Assembly: GCF_012926615.1 (NCBI RefSeq)
Contig: NZ_JABBNU010000001.1
Coordinates: forward strand, 124,001 to 188,000
From: Marinigracilibium pacificum
Lineage (GTDB): Bacteria; Bacteroidota; Bacteroidia; Cytophagales; Cyclobacteriaceae
Length of the DNA: 64,000 nt
Direction: 5' to 3'
Within the stretch, counting starts at the first letter, position 1. Every line of letters starts with the position of its first letter. The translations under genes and the position numbers were made by a program. The notes under the pieces are model-generated. The model did not search any database, was not told where the DNA came from, and saw only the letters and a program-made list of their open reading frames with translations. Below are positions 1 through 9,072 of this stretch, in pieces.

Positions 1-977
1 GGTGGGAATTTGAAATATTAAAATCAGAAACAATACCTTATAATTTAAACTGGAAAGAAAAACTATCTTCAGCAATATCTCTTTCTTGGTCAGATTTACT
101 TACTCTGGATTTTGAATACGGAAACTTTTTGGGAACATTAATAAGTGATTTTTGTGAAAAGCATCAAATTAAACCACAAATTATCGGCTCTCACGGACAT
201 ACTGTCCATCATAAACCTGAGCTAGGTTATACTATCCAAATAGGAAATGGAAATTGCATTGCAAAAATCACAGGGGTAGACACAGTATTTGATTTTAGGA
301 GTAAAGATGTAAGCCTTAAAGGTCAAGGAGCTCCTTTAGTTCCTATTGGAGATCAATTACTTTTCCCTGAATATAAATGCTGCATCAATTTAGGTGGCTT
401 TGCAAACCTATCGGTAAAATCGACAAAGCATGATATTATAGCGTATGATATATGTGCCTTAAATGTTGTATTAAATTATTTATCAAGTAAAGACAACAAG
501 GAATATGATGAAGATGGAATAATGGCCTCAAAAGGAAATTTAATTCCTGAATTATATGAAAAATTAAATAAAATACCTTTTTACAAATCCAGACCTCCAA
601 AATCACTAGGAATAGAATGGGTAAACGAAAATATATTTCCAATCATAAATAATTTTTTACCCACGCATAAATTATTTGACATCATCAACACCTATACTAC
701 CCATGCGGCAAATGAAATATCAAAGGCTTTACCGCCTAATAATCATTGCTTAATAACTGGAGGCGGGGCATACAATAAGTATTTAATATCAACACTCAGT
801 GATTATTATAATGGTGAAATAATCATACCCGATGACAAACTTATATCTTTTAAAGAAGCCTTAATTTTCGCCTTTCTGGGCGTTTTACGGATTAGAAATG
901 AAGTAAATGTGTTGGCTTCTGTAACTGGAGCGAAAGAAAACAGTGTGTCGGGATTGATTGCCAGAAAATCAAAATGA
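1..977 (+). CDS. anmK: Anhydro-N-acetylmuramic acid kinase, N-terminus outside window
   Basis: Opens and phosphorylates 1,6-anhydro-MurNAc to MurNAc-6-phosphate in cytoplasmic cell-wall recycling. The frame is open to the left edge (first full codon at base 3), so the N-terminal phosphate-binding region is missing and the first methionine-like codon, TTG at 129, is only internal. Family blocks visible are SHGHTVHHKP, INLGGFANLS and, near the C-terminus, ITGGGAYNKYL, as in ASKHA-fold AnmK proteins. The stop is TGA at 975-977. The next gene follows on the same strand after 63 bases, with no terminator seen between them. Identification rests on these motifs and is strong. Confidence 0.93.
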   Translation, partial: WEFEILKSETIPYNLNWKEKLSSAISLSWSDLLTLDFEYGNFLGTLISDFCEKHQIKPQIIGSHGHTVHHKPELGYTIQIGNGNCIAKITGVDTVFDFRSKDVSLKGQGAPLVPIGDQLLFPEYKCCINLGGFANLSVKSTKHDIIAYDICALNVVLNYLSSKDNKEYDEDGIMASKGNLIPELYEKLNKIPFYKSRPPKSLGIEWVNENIFPIINNFLPTHKLFDIINTYTTHAANEISKALPPNNHCLITGGGAYNKYLISTLSDYYNGEIIIPDDKLISFKEALIFAFLGVLRIRNEVNVLASVTGAKENSVSGLIARKSK

Positions 978-1040
978 GATGACAATTTTTTAAAATATTT
1001 TATTTTGTAAATTGCGCCAACTTAAAAACAACTTAACTCA

Positions 1041-2267
1041 ATGAAAGATTTATTAAAGCAATTTGAAAACAAAACCCCGGAAATTGTTTTTGAATGGAAA
1101 GACTCAGAAACTGAGGCTGAAGGATGGGTAGTAATCAACTCACTTCGAGGGGGAGCAGCAGGTGGTGGAACCAGAATGCGACCGGGACTTGATAAAAGAG
1201 AAGTTGAGTCTTTAGCAAAAACAATGGAGATTAAATTCACTGTTTCAGGACCAAATATTGGTGGAGCCAAGTCAGGAATTAATTTTGACCCAAAAGACCC
1301 AAGAAAAAATGACGTGCTTAAAAGATGGTACAAAGCAGTTTTTCCTTTATTAAAGAATTATTACGGAACTGGCGGGGATCTAAATGTTGATGAAATACAT
1401 GAAGTAATTCCAATTACTGAAGGTTATGGTTTATGGCATCCACAAGAAGGTATTGTTAATGGCCACTTTAACCCAACAGAGCCAGAAAAAATCAAAAAGC
1501 TTGGTCAATTAAGACAAGGAGTTTCAAAAGTTCTTGAAGATATCAACTTCACAATTACCGGAGATTATAAATATACAGTAGCTGATATGATCACAGGATT
1601 TGGTGTTGCTGAATCAGTAAAGCATTACTATGATCTTTGGGGAGGAAATATTGGTGAAAAAAGAGCTGTAATCCAAGGCTGGGGTAACGTTGCTGGTGCA
1701 GCAGCTTTGTTCCTTGCAAAAATGGGTGTTAAAATTGTGGGAATCATCGATCGTGAAGGCGGATTAATGAGCGAAACGGGTTTTGATCTTGAAGAAGTAA
1801 AAAAACTTTTCATTTCAAGAGATGGTAATAAGCTAAATGCAGATAATATGATCCCTTATGACGAAATCAATGAAAAAGTATGGGATCTTGGAGCTGAAAT
1901 ATTCATTCCTGCAGCTGCATCTAGATTAATTAGCCAGGAGCAAGTTGAAAAAATGGTTAATACTAAATTAGAAGTTATTTCATCTGGAGCTAATGTTCCA
2001 TTTAAGGATAATGAAATCTTCTTTGGGCCAACAATGGAATATGCAGATAGCCATATTGCCTTAATTCCTGATTTCATTGCTAACTGTGGAATGGCGAGAG
2101 TTTTTGCTTATTTGATGAGTGATGAAGCAACTATGACAGACGAAGCAATATTTGAAGACACCTCAAATACTATCAAGATTGCAATGGAAGAAATATATAA
2201 AACGCATAAAGAAAAAACAGGGATTTCAGAAGCAGCATTTGAAGTTGCTCTAAAGAAACTTGTATAA
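1041..2267 (+). CDS. Glu/Leu/Phe/Val-type amino acid dehydrogenase
   Basis: NAD(P)-dependent oxidative deamination of an amino acid, probably glutamate or a branched-chain substrate, in the cytoplasm. The N-terminal dimerisation domain holds the glycine-rich block RGGAAGGGTRMRPG and the catalytic-lysine motif GGAKSGI (about residue 80); the TGGDLNVDE segment follows. The Rossmann domain carries VIQGWGNVAGAAA near residue 210. At 408 residues it is a usual length for the small hexameric family. Substrate cannot be set from sequence by eye, so no gene symbol is given. It has its own strong terminator downstream. Confidence 0.92.
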   Translation: MKDLLKQFENKTPEIVFEWKDSETEAEGWVVINSLRGGAAGGGTRMRPGLDKREVESLAKTMEIKFTVSGPNIGGAKSGINFDPKDPRKNDVLKRWYKAVFPLLKNYYGTGGDLNVDEIHEVIPITEGYGLWHPQEGIVNGHFNPTEPEKIKKLGQLRQGVSKVLEDINFTITGDYKYTVADMITGFGVAESVKHYYDLWGGNIGEKRAVIQGWGNVAGAAALFLAKMGVKIVGIIDREGGLMSETGFDLEEVKKLFISRDGNKLNADNMIPYDEINEKVWDLGAEIFIPAAASRLISQEQVEKMVNTKLEVISSGANVPFKDNEIFFGPTMEYADSHIALIPDFIANCGMARVFAYLMSDEATMTDEAIFEDTSNTIKIAMEEIYKTHKEKTGISEAAFEVALKKLV

Positions 2268-2286
2268 TTTTTATCATCTTATTTTG

Positions 2287-2312
2287 AAACCGGCCTCTGT
2301 GCCGGTTTTTTA
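2287..2312 (+). terminator. Rho-independent terminator of the amino acid dehydrogenase gene
   Basis: An 8-bp stem (AAACCGGC at 2287-2294 with GCCGGTTT at 2301-2308), a 6-base loop and a T-run. It lies 20 bases after the dehydrogenase stop codon. Confidence 0.85.
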
Positions 2313-2414
2313 TTTCATTTTTCCAAGAAAGAATTACAAATACAAAGCATTATACTGATAATGTATGTAAACTCTATGATTCATTTTGTAAATTTAAGCA
2401 CACTAGATAATTGC

Positions 2415-2436
2415 AGTCCTTCTTTAGGACTTTTTT
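2415..2436 (+). terminator. Weak terminator-like hairpin in the antiporter leader
   Basis: AGTCCT (2415-2420), loop TCTTT, AGGACT (2426-2431), then a T-run. It sits about 34 bases before the antiporter start, so it could be a second terminator for the upstream unit or an attenuator. The stem is only 6 bp. Confidence 0.4.
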
Positions 2437-2469
2437 CTTTAGTAACAATGGCCAATTGAATTTAAGTTA

Positions 2470-4041
2470 ATGGATCAAGACAATAATCGCATTTCGACGA
2501 GAGTTATTTTATTCCTATTTTTATTTTTTATACCCCTTTTCAATCAACTTTCAGCTAATGAAAGTAAAAATGAAAAGACTGCAACATCCATTGAATCTGT
2601 AGCTTCGAACAGTCTAGAGGTTATGAATCAGGACCAACATGAACAGCAGGCAGGTCATTCTGACAATGGTGAAGGAGAGCATAATTCTGAAGCTTCCGAA
2701 CATGGTCAAACACCTCCTGGATGGTCCGTAATGCCATTTATTATTTTGCTACTAATGATAGCAACCGGCCCATTATTCTATGAGCATTTTTGGCACAAAA
2801 ATTATCCTAAAATTGCTGTAATTCTTGCATCGATTGTTGTACTATATTATTTATTTGGTTTACACAACCAGCATGGCCCGGTACATGCGTTCTTTGAATA
2901 TTTTCAATTTATTGCACTTTTAGCCTCTCTATACATAGCTTCAGGAGGAATCCACATAGATATTGATAAAAAATCGTCACCGATGGCAAACTCTATTTTA
3001 TTAATCTGTGGAGCAGTCATTGCAAACCTAATTGGAACAACTGGAGCTTCAATGCTTCTGATAAGACCTTTCATGAGGCTTAATAAACATAGAATCAAGG
3101 CATACCATATCATATTTTTTATCTTTGTAGTTTCCAATGTAGGAGGATCTTTAACTCCAATTGGTGACCCACCATTATTCCTTGGGTTTCTGAAAGGTGT
3201 TCCCTTCCAATGGACTGTTATTCATAACTTCTTCCCTTGGTTATTTGGCATCCTTGTTTTGACTTTGATCTTTTATTTCTTCGATAAAAACAATAAGGAT
3301 ATCTTAGATGAGGATGAGTTACAAACTGAGTTTACCAATAAAATCAAAATAACCGGTGTAAAAAACTTTGGCTGGCTGGCAGTTGTCATAGTATCTGTTT
3401 TTATTGATCCAAATGTATTTGACTGGGTGCCGGCAATTGATTACCATGGTCAAAGGTTTTCATTTATCAGAGAATTAATCATGCTTTCAGTCGCATATAT
3501 GTCATTTAGATTTGCAGATAAAGAAGCAATTAAAAATAACGACTTTAGTTTCGAACCTATACGAGAAGTAGCCTTCATATTTATCGGGATTTTCGGCACT
3601 ATGATGCCAGCATTGGAGCTGGTAAGTGAATTTGCCAAATCTCCGGAAGGAGCAGCACTAATCTCTCAAAATACATTATACTGGGGAACTGGTGCCCTGT
3701 CTGGATTTCTTGACAATGCGCCTACCTATTTAAATTTCCTTGCAGCTTCAATGGCCTCTCAAGGTGCAGACATTAACTCTATTAGTGAAGTGGTAGAATA
3801 TGCAACAGGAGATACCTACCCGCATTCACAATTATACTTAAAAGCGATTTCTGTTGCAGCAGTATTCTTTGGTGCCATGACATATATAGGTAACGGACCA
3901 AACTTCATGGTTAAATCAATAGCAGAACAAGTAGGTTTAAAAATGCCATCATTTTTCGGATACATCATCCGTTTTTCGATCCCATTTTTATTACCGACTA
4001 TCATCCTAACATGGTTGATCTTTTTCTTGTTCGCAAAATAA
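2470..4041 (+). CDS. Sodium:proton antiporter / citrate-type transporter (ArsB/NhaD superfamily)
   Basis: Polytopic inner membrane transporter, probably exchanging Na+ and H+ or moving an anion. A signal-like hydrophobic N-terminus (residues 12-28) is followed by a hydrophilic, histidine-rich segment (about 55-80; DQHEQQAGHSDNGEGEHN) that should face outside, then about ten membrane segments. Family signatures are ANLIGTTGASMLL and GGSLTPIGDPPLFLGFL in the first half and the matching inverted repeat TGALSGFLDNAPTYLNF in the second. Related Bacteroidota proteins are called either citrate transporters or NhaD-type antiporters; the motifs do not decide the substrate. The His-rich tail could bind metal or sense pH, which is inference. 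Confidence 0.85.
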   Translation: MDQDNNRISTRVILFLFLFFIPLFNQLSANESKNEKTATSIESVASNSLEVMNQDQHEQQAGHSDNGEGEHNSEASEHGQTPPGWSVMPFIILLLMIATGPLFYEHFWHKNYPKIAVILASIVVLYYLFGLHNQHGPVHAFFEYFQFIALLASLYIASGGIHIDIDKKSSPMANSILLICGAVIANLIGTTGASMLLIRPFMRLNKHRIKAYHIIFFIFVVSNVGGSLTPIGDPPLFLGFLKGVPFQWTVIHNFFPWLFGILVLTLIFYFFDKNNKDILDEDELQTEFTNKIKITGVKNFGWLAVVIVSVFIDPNVFDWVPAIDYHGQRFSFIRELIMLSVAYMSFRFADKEAIKNNDFSFEPIREVAFIFIGIFGTMMPALELVSEFAKSPEGAALISQNTLYWGTGALSGFLDNAPTYLNFLAASMASQGADINSISEVVEYATGDTYPHSQLYLKAISVAAVFFGAMTYIGNGPNFMVKSIAEQVGLKMPSFFGYIIRFSIPFLLPTIILTWLIFFLFAK

Positions 4042-4068
4042 TTAGAACCTTTGTTTCATAATAAATAA

Positions 4069-4095
4069 AAAGCCTGTTCAGACTGAACAGGCTTT
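4069..4095. terminator. Bidirectional terminator between antiporter and lysC
   Basis: A perfect 12-bp stem (4069-4080 with 4084-4095) around GAC, with A-run and T-run flanks, centred between two convergent genes. Confidence 0.9.
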
Positions 4096-4117
4096 CTCTT
4101 TTGGAAATTATTTATTT

Positions 4118-5443
4118 TTATACTTCCTCAAGTTGAAACACATCTCTATTCAGACATTGAAGAGCATTAACTTTATATTGTGAGTTAATTAGTACAGAAA
4201 TATTATGACGACTACCTCCGTAACTAATCATTCTTACAGGAATTTCTGTTAAACTATCAAAAACTTGCTTTACAATACCTGGACGATCACTCACAAAATC
4301 TCCAACAAGACAAATAATTGATTGGTTAGTATCGATCTCAATTGTTCCAAAAGGTTCAAGCTCCTCTTTTATTTTACTAAGATTTGTATCATCATCAATT
4401 GTTAAAGAGACCGCCACCTCACTAGTAGTAATCATATCAACAGGCGTCTTATATTTCTCAAAGACTTCAAAAATCTTTCTTAAGAAACCATATGCAAGAA
4501 GCATTCTTGTTGACTTTATCTTAATCGCAGTAATCCCATCTTTTGCAGCTACAGCTTTTATCCCTGTATCTTGCTCCTTACTTGTAATGATTGTACCTCG
4601 GGCTTCAGGCTGCATTGTGTTTAGTAATCTAACTGGCACATCGTATTTTTGTGCAGGAAGAATAGATGCAGGATGAAGAATTTTAGCACCAAAATATGCC
4701 AACTCTGCAGCTTCGTTAAAAGATAGCTCAGATATAGAAACAGTTTTTTTAACCACTCTTGGGTCATTGTTGTGCATCCCATCAATATCAGTCCAAATTT
4801 GAACCTCACTGGCCTCAAGAGCAGCACCTATCAAAGATGCACTGTAATCACTTCCTCCTCTTTTAAGGTTATCAACTTCGCCTTTTTCATTTTTACAAAT
4901 GAATCCCTGAGTTATATATAAGCCTCCAGGAATGGTAAAATCCTTAATAGGGAAATTTTGAGCAATGTGAGGTATGTCTGGCTCATCGTCCTCATTAATT
5001 CTCATGAAATCCAGAGCATTTAGCCATTGTCCGGAAAGTCCTTTTTGGTTAAGAAGCTCAACAAATAATTTTGTACTTATAAGCTCACCCTGTGCTAAAA
5101 GCTCTTTACTTAAACCTTCATTAAACGAAAGGTTAATAGCTGAAGATAAGAGAGTAAAGTGCTCATCTATAATTGATTTACCTTTAGCTTTTAATTCATC
5201 AGATTGTAATAATTCATCAACAAAAGCATCATACTTAGCTTTAAGTTCATCAACTAAGGTGCGAGCAGAGTTTTTATCGCCTGACTTTAAATACTCTCCT
5301 AATTGAACTAAACTATTTGTTGTACCTGAAACAGCAGATAGAACTACTACTTTAGGTTCATCATCTGATGAAATTATCGAAGCCACCTGATTCATTCTCT
5401 CAGGACTTCCGACTGATGTACCTCCAAATTTTAAAATTTTCAT
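4118..5443 (-). CDS. lysC: Aspartate kinase
   Basis: ATP-dependent phosphorylation of aspartate, first step of the lysine, threonine, methionine and diaminopimelate pathway. The N-terminal kinase domain opens with KFGGTSVGSPERM and includes the substrate block LKRGGSDYSASL near residue 195. Two ACT domains fill the last 150 residues, which usually mediate feedback inhibition. At 441 residues it is a monofunctional enzyme, without a homoserine dehydrogenase fusion. Its ATG overlaps the TAA of ribH by one base (TAATG), so the two are translationally coupled in one transcript. Confidence 0.95.
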   Translation of the reverse strand: MKILKFGGTSVGSPERMNQVASIISSDDEPKVVVLSAVSGTTNSLVQLGEYLKSGDKNSARTLVDELKAKYDAFVDELLQSDELKAKGKSIIDEHFTLLSSAINLSFNEGLSKELLAQGELISTKLFVELLNQKGLSGQWLNALDFMRINEDDEPDIPHIAQNFPIKDFTIPGGLYITQGFICKNEKGEVDNLKRGGSDYSASLIGAALEASEVQIWTDIDGMHNNDPRVVKKTVSISELSFNEAAELAYFGAKILHPASILPAQKYDVPVRLLNTMQPEARGTIITSKEQDTGIKAVAAKDGITAIKIKSTRMLLAYGFLRKIFEVFEKYKTPVDMITTSEVAVSLTIDDDTNLSKIKEELEPFGTIEIDTNQSIICLVGDFVSDRPGIVKQVFDSLTEIPVRMISYGGSRHNISVLINSQYKVNALQCLNRDVFQLEEV

Positions 5444-5931
5444 TATAATGATTCTTTTAGACCTAACATTTTCATTGCAGTAATAGCAGCTTCATCACCC
5501 TTATTACCATGTTTTCCACCTGCTCTATCAAGAGCTTGTTTCATATTATCAGGAGTTAACACTCCAAAAATTACAGGCTTATTGTATTTCAACCCTACAT
5601 TAGTAATTCCATTCGCTACTGCATCACATATGAAATCAAAGTGCCTTGTTTCACCTTGAATCACACACCCTAAACAAATTACCGCATCAACATCCTCAAT
5701 TTCAGCCATCCATTGTGCACCAAGCGTCAACTCATAACTTCCCGGAACATATCGTTTGACTATGTTTTCCTTTTTCACCCCGTTTTGAATCAGCGTTTCA
5801 TACGCCCCTTCATAAAGAGCTTCTGTTATTGTGTCGTTCCACTCCGAAACAACTATTGCATACACCTTATCTTGTGCACCAGAAAGGTTCTTTGATGAAT
5901 AATCACTTAAACTTTTTAATGATGTTGCCAT
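5443..5931 (-). CDS. ribH: 6,7-dimethyl-8-ribityllumazine synthase
   Basis: Condenses the ribityl uracil intermediate with dihydroxybutanone phosphate in riboflavin synthesis. The 162-residue protein shows the family blocks VSEWN (substrate aromatic site), VPGSYELTLGAQ, and GCVIQGETRHFDF, whose histidine is the catalytic base. The C-terminal half includes GVLTPDNMKQALDRAGGKHGNKG. It is followed by lysC with a one-base overlap. Only 14 bases separate the start codon from a strong hairpin on the same strand, so its own promoter must lie in or before that hairpin, or it depends on read-through. Confidence 0.96.
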   Translation of the reverse strand: MATSLKSLSDYSSKNLSGAQDKVYAIVVSEWNDTITEALYEGAYETLIQNGVKKENIVKRYVPGSYELTLGAQWMAEIEDVDAVICLGCVIQGETRHFDFICDAVANGITNVGLKYNKPVIFGVLTPDNMKQALDRAGGKHGNKGDEAAITAMKMLGLKESL

Positions 5932-5945
5932 AATTTCAAATGAAA

Positions 5946-5975
5946 AAGGGGATGAGCCTTACGCCTCATCCCCTT
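5946..5975 (-). terminator. Terminator hairpin between the TPR gene and ribH
   Basis: An 11-bp stem (5975-5965 with 5956-5946 on the minus strand) followed by a short T-run. It ends the TPR gene transcript but lies directly in front of ribH. Confidence 0.8.
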
Positions 5976-6003
5976 GTTATAATTTATAATAATTATTTAC
6001 AGT

Positions 6004-6708
6004 TTAATTGGAGGCCATGGCATCTAAACGAGCCTTGTGTTTTCGAGCTTCCGTAATCTTTTTGTATTTAGGGTAATCAGCAACGATTGCTGAATAAATT
6101 TCAGCAGCTTTACTTGTGTTACCAGCCATTTCGTATGCCATAGCAGCCTGCATTAAATAATCAGGAGACATAACATTATCATCAGAGTTAGCTGCTGCTT
6201 CAAACAATGCTGCTGCTTCTGAATAGTTACCCTTTTCAAGATATGCATCACCTAAAAGGCTTTTTGAAAATGCAGGAGACAATAAATCATCATTTGAATA
6301 TGCTTCAAGATGATCAATTGCTTTATCATATTCACCTTGCTTTAAATAGATTGCACCAGCATAATAATTAGCCAGGTTAGCTGCATCAGTACCTGAATAA
6401 TCATCTATAATATCAAGAAATCCTGAATTAACTGTTGTTCCTTCTAATGCTAATGAAAGACTATCATTTTCAAACCAATATTGAGCCTGAAACATCTCTT
6501 CCTGAGCTTTGTCATTTTGGTTTCCAGTGTAGTAGTTATAACCTACAATTCCAGCTACTATTAAAACTAATGCTGCAGCTGCTCCAAATACAAGAGTTGA
6601 ATTGTTTCTTAAAAACTTCTCTGCTGATGATAAGCTCTCCTGTATTGCTTCAGGGTTTTCCAACAGCTCTGTTCCTTCGTCGTGCTTATGTTGTTTATTC
6701 TTAGCCAT
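6004..6708 (-). CDS. Single-pass membrane TPR protein (YfgM-like)
   Basis: An anchored scaffold with no recognisable catalytic motif. A charged N-terminal tail of about 36 residues is followed by one membrane helix (about 38-58, rich in Ala, Val and Leu) and then tetratricopeptide repeats through the rest, seen as paired helices such as YKQGEYDKAIDHLEAY-like units and KGNYSEAAALFEAAA. Topology and length resemble YfgM, a partner of the Sec translocon and periplasmic chaperones in proteobacteria; whether that role holds here is inference. The gene has its own promoter with a palindrome in the spacer and its own terminator. Confidence 0.8.
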   Translation of the reverse strand: MAKNKQHKHDEGTELLENPEAIQESLSSAEKFLRNNSTLVFGAAAALVLIVAGIVGYNYYTGNQNDKAQEEMFQAQYWFENDSLSLALEGTTVNSGFLDIIDDYSGTDAANLANYYAGAIYLKQGEYDKAIDHLEAYSNDDLLSPAFSKSLLGDAYLEKGNYSEAAALFEAAANSDDNVMSPDYLMQAAMAYEMAGNTSKAAEIYSAIVADYPKYKKITEARKHKARLDAMASN

Positions 6709-6727
6709 TCTATAAAAAATTGAACTC

Positions 6728-6757
6728 CAAAGTTAGTGGAAATTACTTTTCCACAAA
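6728..6757 (-). promoter_or_regulatory. Promoter of the TPR gene with palindromic spacer
   Basis: On the minus strand: TTTG (6757-6754), 18 bases, TAACTTTG (6735-6728), an exact Bacteroidota promoter. The spacer is filled by the inverted repeat GTGGAAA-N5-TTTCCAC (6754-6736), a possible operator. The start codon is 19 bases downstream of the -7 box. Confidence 0.7.
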
Positions 6758-6778
6758 TAAGTATTTTGTTTTTTTTAA

Positions 6779-7813
6779 TTAATCTTCAATAAAAGGGTAA
6801 TCAGGTTGTACGTAAACATCATCGAAAGCCTCTGATGGGTCTGGCCAATCAGAATTTTCTGAGAAATCTACACACTCTTTTACCTGAGCTTTTATTTTAT
6901 TTTCTATTTCTTTAAGATCTTCTTCTGAAGCAAATTTGTTATCAAGGATTACCTTCCTAACCTGCTCGATTGGATCTCTGTCTTTATATTCCTGAACCTC
7001 TTCTTTAGTTCTGTATTTTGCCGGGTCACTCATTGAGTGTCCTTTATATCGATAAGTCCTGAATTCTAAAAGTGTTGGTCCATCGCCTTTTCTAGCTCTT
7101 TCTGCAGCTTCAGCAACAGCATAATGAACTTCCTCGACAGACATTGCATCAACGGCTTTAGAAGGCATACTATATGCTTCACCTAATTGATACAGTTCTG
7201 TTACGTTTGAGGTTCTTTTAACTGAAGTCCCCATGGCATATCCATTATTTTCAATAACGAAGATTGCCGGTAACTTCATTGTCATCGCCATATTAAGTGC
7301 TTCGTGAAATGCACCTTGTCTTACAGCTCCGTCACCCATGTAGGTGATACTCAAAAGATCAGTACCTTTATATTGCTCAGCAAATGCAAGACCAGCGCCT
7401 AAAGGAATTTGGCCTCCAACAATACCATGCCCGCCATAGAAATGATTTTCTACATCAAACATGTGCATTGATCCACCTTTTCCTTTAACTATTCCGGTTT
7501 TCTTTCCATATAACTCAGCCATAATAGCTTTTGGGTCTGAACCTAAGGCAATTGGGTGAGCGTGATCTCTATAAGCAGTTATATATTTATCTCCTCTTTT
7601 CAGTGCAGAAACTGAACCAGCTACACAAGCCTCCTGACCGATATATAAATGGCAAAATCCTCTGATCTTTTGTTGACCATACAATCGGCCTGCCATTTCT
7701 TCAAACCGCCTCATGAATAACATACTCTCAAACCACTCCAGGTATTGCTCCTTACTGAAGTTGGCCTTTGAAGCAGCTTTGCTTTTATTCGCCTTTGTTT
7801 TTGATGTAGCCAT
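6779..7813 (-). CDS. pdhA: Pyruvate dehydrogenase E1 component, alpha subunit
   Basis: Thiamine-diphosphate-dependent decarboxylation of pyruvate in the pyruvate dehydrogenase complex. The cofactor motif runs from MGDGAVRQGAFHEALN to ENNGYAMGT; HLYIGQEA and the loop RYKGHSMSDPAKYR are typical of PDH alpha chains. The frame can be read from 7873, but the start at 7813 is chosen because it gives the normal 344-residue length and because a TATATTTG promoter box lies at 7845-7852, inside the longer reading. The beta subunit is not next to it and must be elsewhere. The divergent neighbour is recF. Confidence 0.95.
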   Translation of the reverse strand: MATSKTKANKSKAASKANFSKEQYLEWFESMLFMRRFEEMAGRLYGQQKIRGFCHLYIGQEACVAGSVSALKRGDKYITAYRDHAHPIALGSDPKAIMAELYGKKTGIVKGKGGSMHMFDVENHFYGGHGIVGGQIPLGAGLAFAEQYKGTDLLSITYMGDGAVRQGAFHEALNMAMTMKLPAIFVIENNGYAMGTSVKRTSNVTELYQLGEAYSMPSKAVDAMSVEEVHYAVAEAAERARKGDGPTLLEFRTYRYKGHSMSDPAKYRTKEEVQEYKDRDPIEQVRKVILDNKFASEEDLKEIENKIKAQVKECVDFSENSDWPDPSEAFDDVYVQPDYPFIED

Positions 7814-7844
7814 AATCTGTGATTTATTGCTTAATATTGGGTTG

Positions 7845-7873
7845 CAAATATACACTTTAACTGCATTTTTCAA
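7845..7873 (-). promoter_or_regulatory. Promoter of pdhA
   Basis: TTG (7873-7871), 18 bases, TATATTTG (7852-7845) on the minus strand. It places transcription start just before the 7813 start codon and excludes the longer reading. Confidence 0.7.
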
Positions 7874-7928
7874 TAATAATAATGTGTGTTTTAGCAGTTC
7901 AACAATACATATTGCATCAAATATTATT

Positions 7929-9038
7929 ATGATTTTAAAGGAGATCAGCCTTTTTAATTTTAAAAATTACGAACAAGCCAGGGTATCTTTTGGCCCGGGG
8001 TTTAATGGTATTTATGGTTCTAATGGCGAAGGTAAAACTAATCTGCTTGATGCAATTTACTTTCTATGCTTCACCAAGAGCGCTTTTTTAAATAATGATA
8101 GCGATCTTATAAACCATGGACAATCATTCAATTTGGTTAAGGGAACCTTCCAATTTGAAGATAAAATTAATGAAGTTTCCGGTGGTATAGAAAAAGGTCC
8201 GAAAAAGACATTCTCGGAAAATTCTTCAAAATACGAAAAGCTTAGCGATCATATCGGAGAATATCCTGCTGTAATGGTATCGCCATATGACATGACACTC
8301 ATCAGGGAAGGCAGTGAGGAAAGACGAAAATTCATTGATGGGTTATTATCTCAAATTGACAGAAACTACCTCACTAACATATTGAAGTATCGGAAAATTC
8401 TCAAACAGCGTAATGCGATCTTAAAGCAGTTTGATGAGTCTGGGTTTTCTGACCCTCACCTTATTGAACCCTACACGATTGAACTTCTTAAAACAGGTAA
8501 AGAGATATATTCGAAAAGAAAGGAACTAATAACTACACTTTACCCAGTAATTGAAGAGCAATACGCTATCTTAACTAATAATAAAGAGAATATTTCAATC
8601 CGATATCGGTCTGACTATGATAAAGAAGACTTTGAGTCGTTATTTTATAAACAGTTTCAAAAAGAGGTTATTGTAGGACGAACTTTGATGGGAATTCACA
8701 AAGATGAGCTTGTCTTTTATATGAACGAAAAACCTTTAAAAAAGCTGGGATCTCAAGGGCAGCAAAAATCATTTTTGATAGCATTGAAATTGGCTCAATA
8801 CAAAATCATTAAAGAAAAGAAAGGGTACAATCCAATTTTACTACTTGATGACATTTATGACAAACTTGATGATGAACGAATCAAAGGACTAATTGAATTA
8901 CTGGCTAGTGATAATTATGGGCAGGTATTTATATCTGATGCAAGACCAGAAAGATCTGCCAAACTAATGGAAAACATTAAAGAATCATCCAGATTATTTA
9001 TTGTAAATTCAGGTGAAATTACTGAAATGAAATCCTGA
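7929..9038 (+). CDS. recF: DNA replication and repair protein RecF
   Basis: SMC-like ATPase that helps load RecA at gapped DNA. From the ATG at 7929 the protein has 369 residues, the family norm; the longer frame from 7713 would run through the pdhA promoter and is rejected. Walker A is GSNGEGKT at residues 30-37, the ABC-type signature is LGSQGQQKSF, and Walker B is ILLLDDIYDKLD near residue 315. It is followed after 34 bases by the DUF721 gene, a pairing that is common in this phylum and suggests a replication-linked operon. Confidence 0.95.
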   Translation: MILKEISLFNFKNYEQARVSFGPGFNGIYGSNGEGKTNLLDAIYFLCFTKSAFLNNDSDLINHGQSFNLVKGTFQFEDKINEVSGGIEKGPKKTFSENSSKYEKLSDHIGEYPAVMVSPYDMTLIREGSEERRKFIDGLLSQIDRNYLTNILKYRKILKQRNAILKQFDESGFSDPHLIEPYTIELLKTGKEIYSKRKELITTLYPVIEEQYAILTNNKENISIRYRSDYDKEDFESLFYKQFQKEVIVGRTLMGIHKDELVFYMNEKPLKKLGSQGQQKSFLIALKLAQYKIIKEKKGYNPILLLDDIYDKLDDERIKGLIELLASDNYGQVFISDARPERSAKLMENIKESSRLFIVNSGEITEMKS

Positions 9039-9072
9039 GTTCAGGTATCTTTACAATCTAAATTAACAAAGT

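Noticed and set aside
4974-5306. 110-codon plus-strand frame inside lysC
   Set aside because: It is an antisense shadow of a clear aspartate kinase gene, low in complexity and rich in Ser and Leu.
5932-6003. FMN riboswitch in front of ribH
   Set aside because: The region holds only one 11-bp hairpin in about 70 bases; the conserved multi-helix FMN aptamer would need well over 100 bases.
7713-7928. N-terminal extension of recF
   Set aside because: The extended frame crosses the pdhA coding start and promoter, has no similarity to RecF, and the ATG at 7929 gives the standard N-terminus and length.
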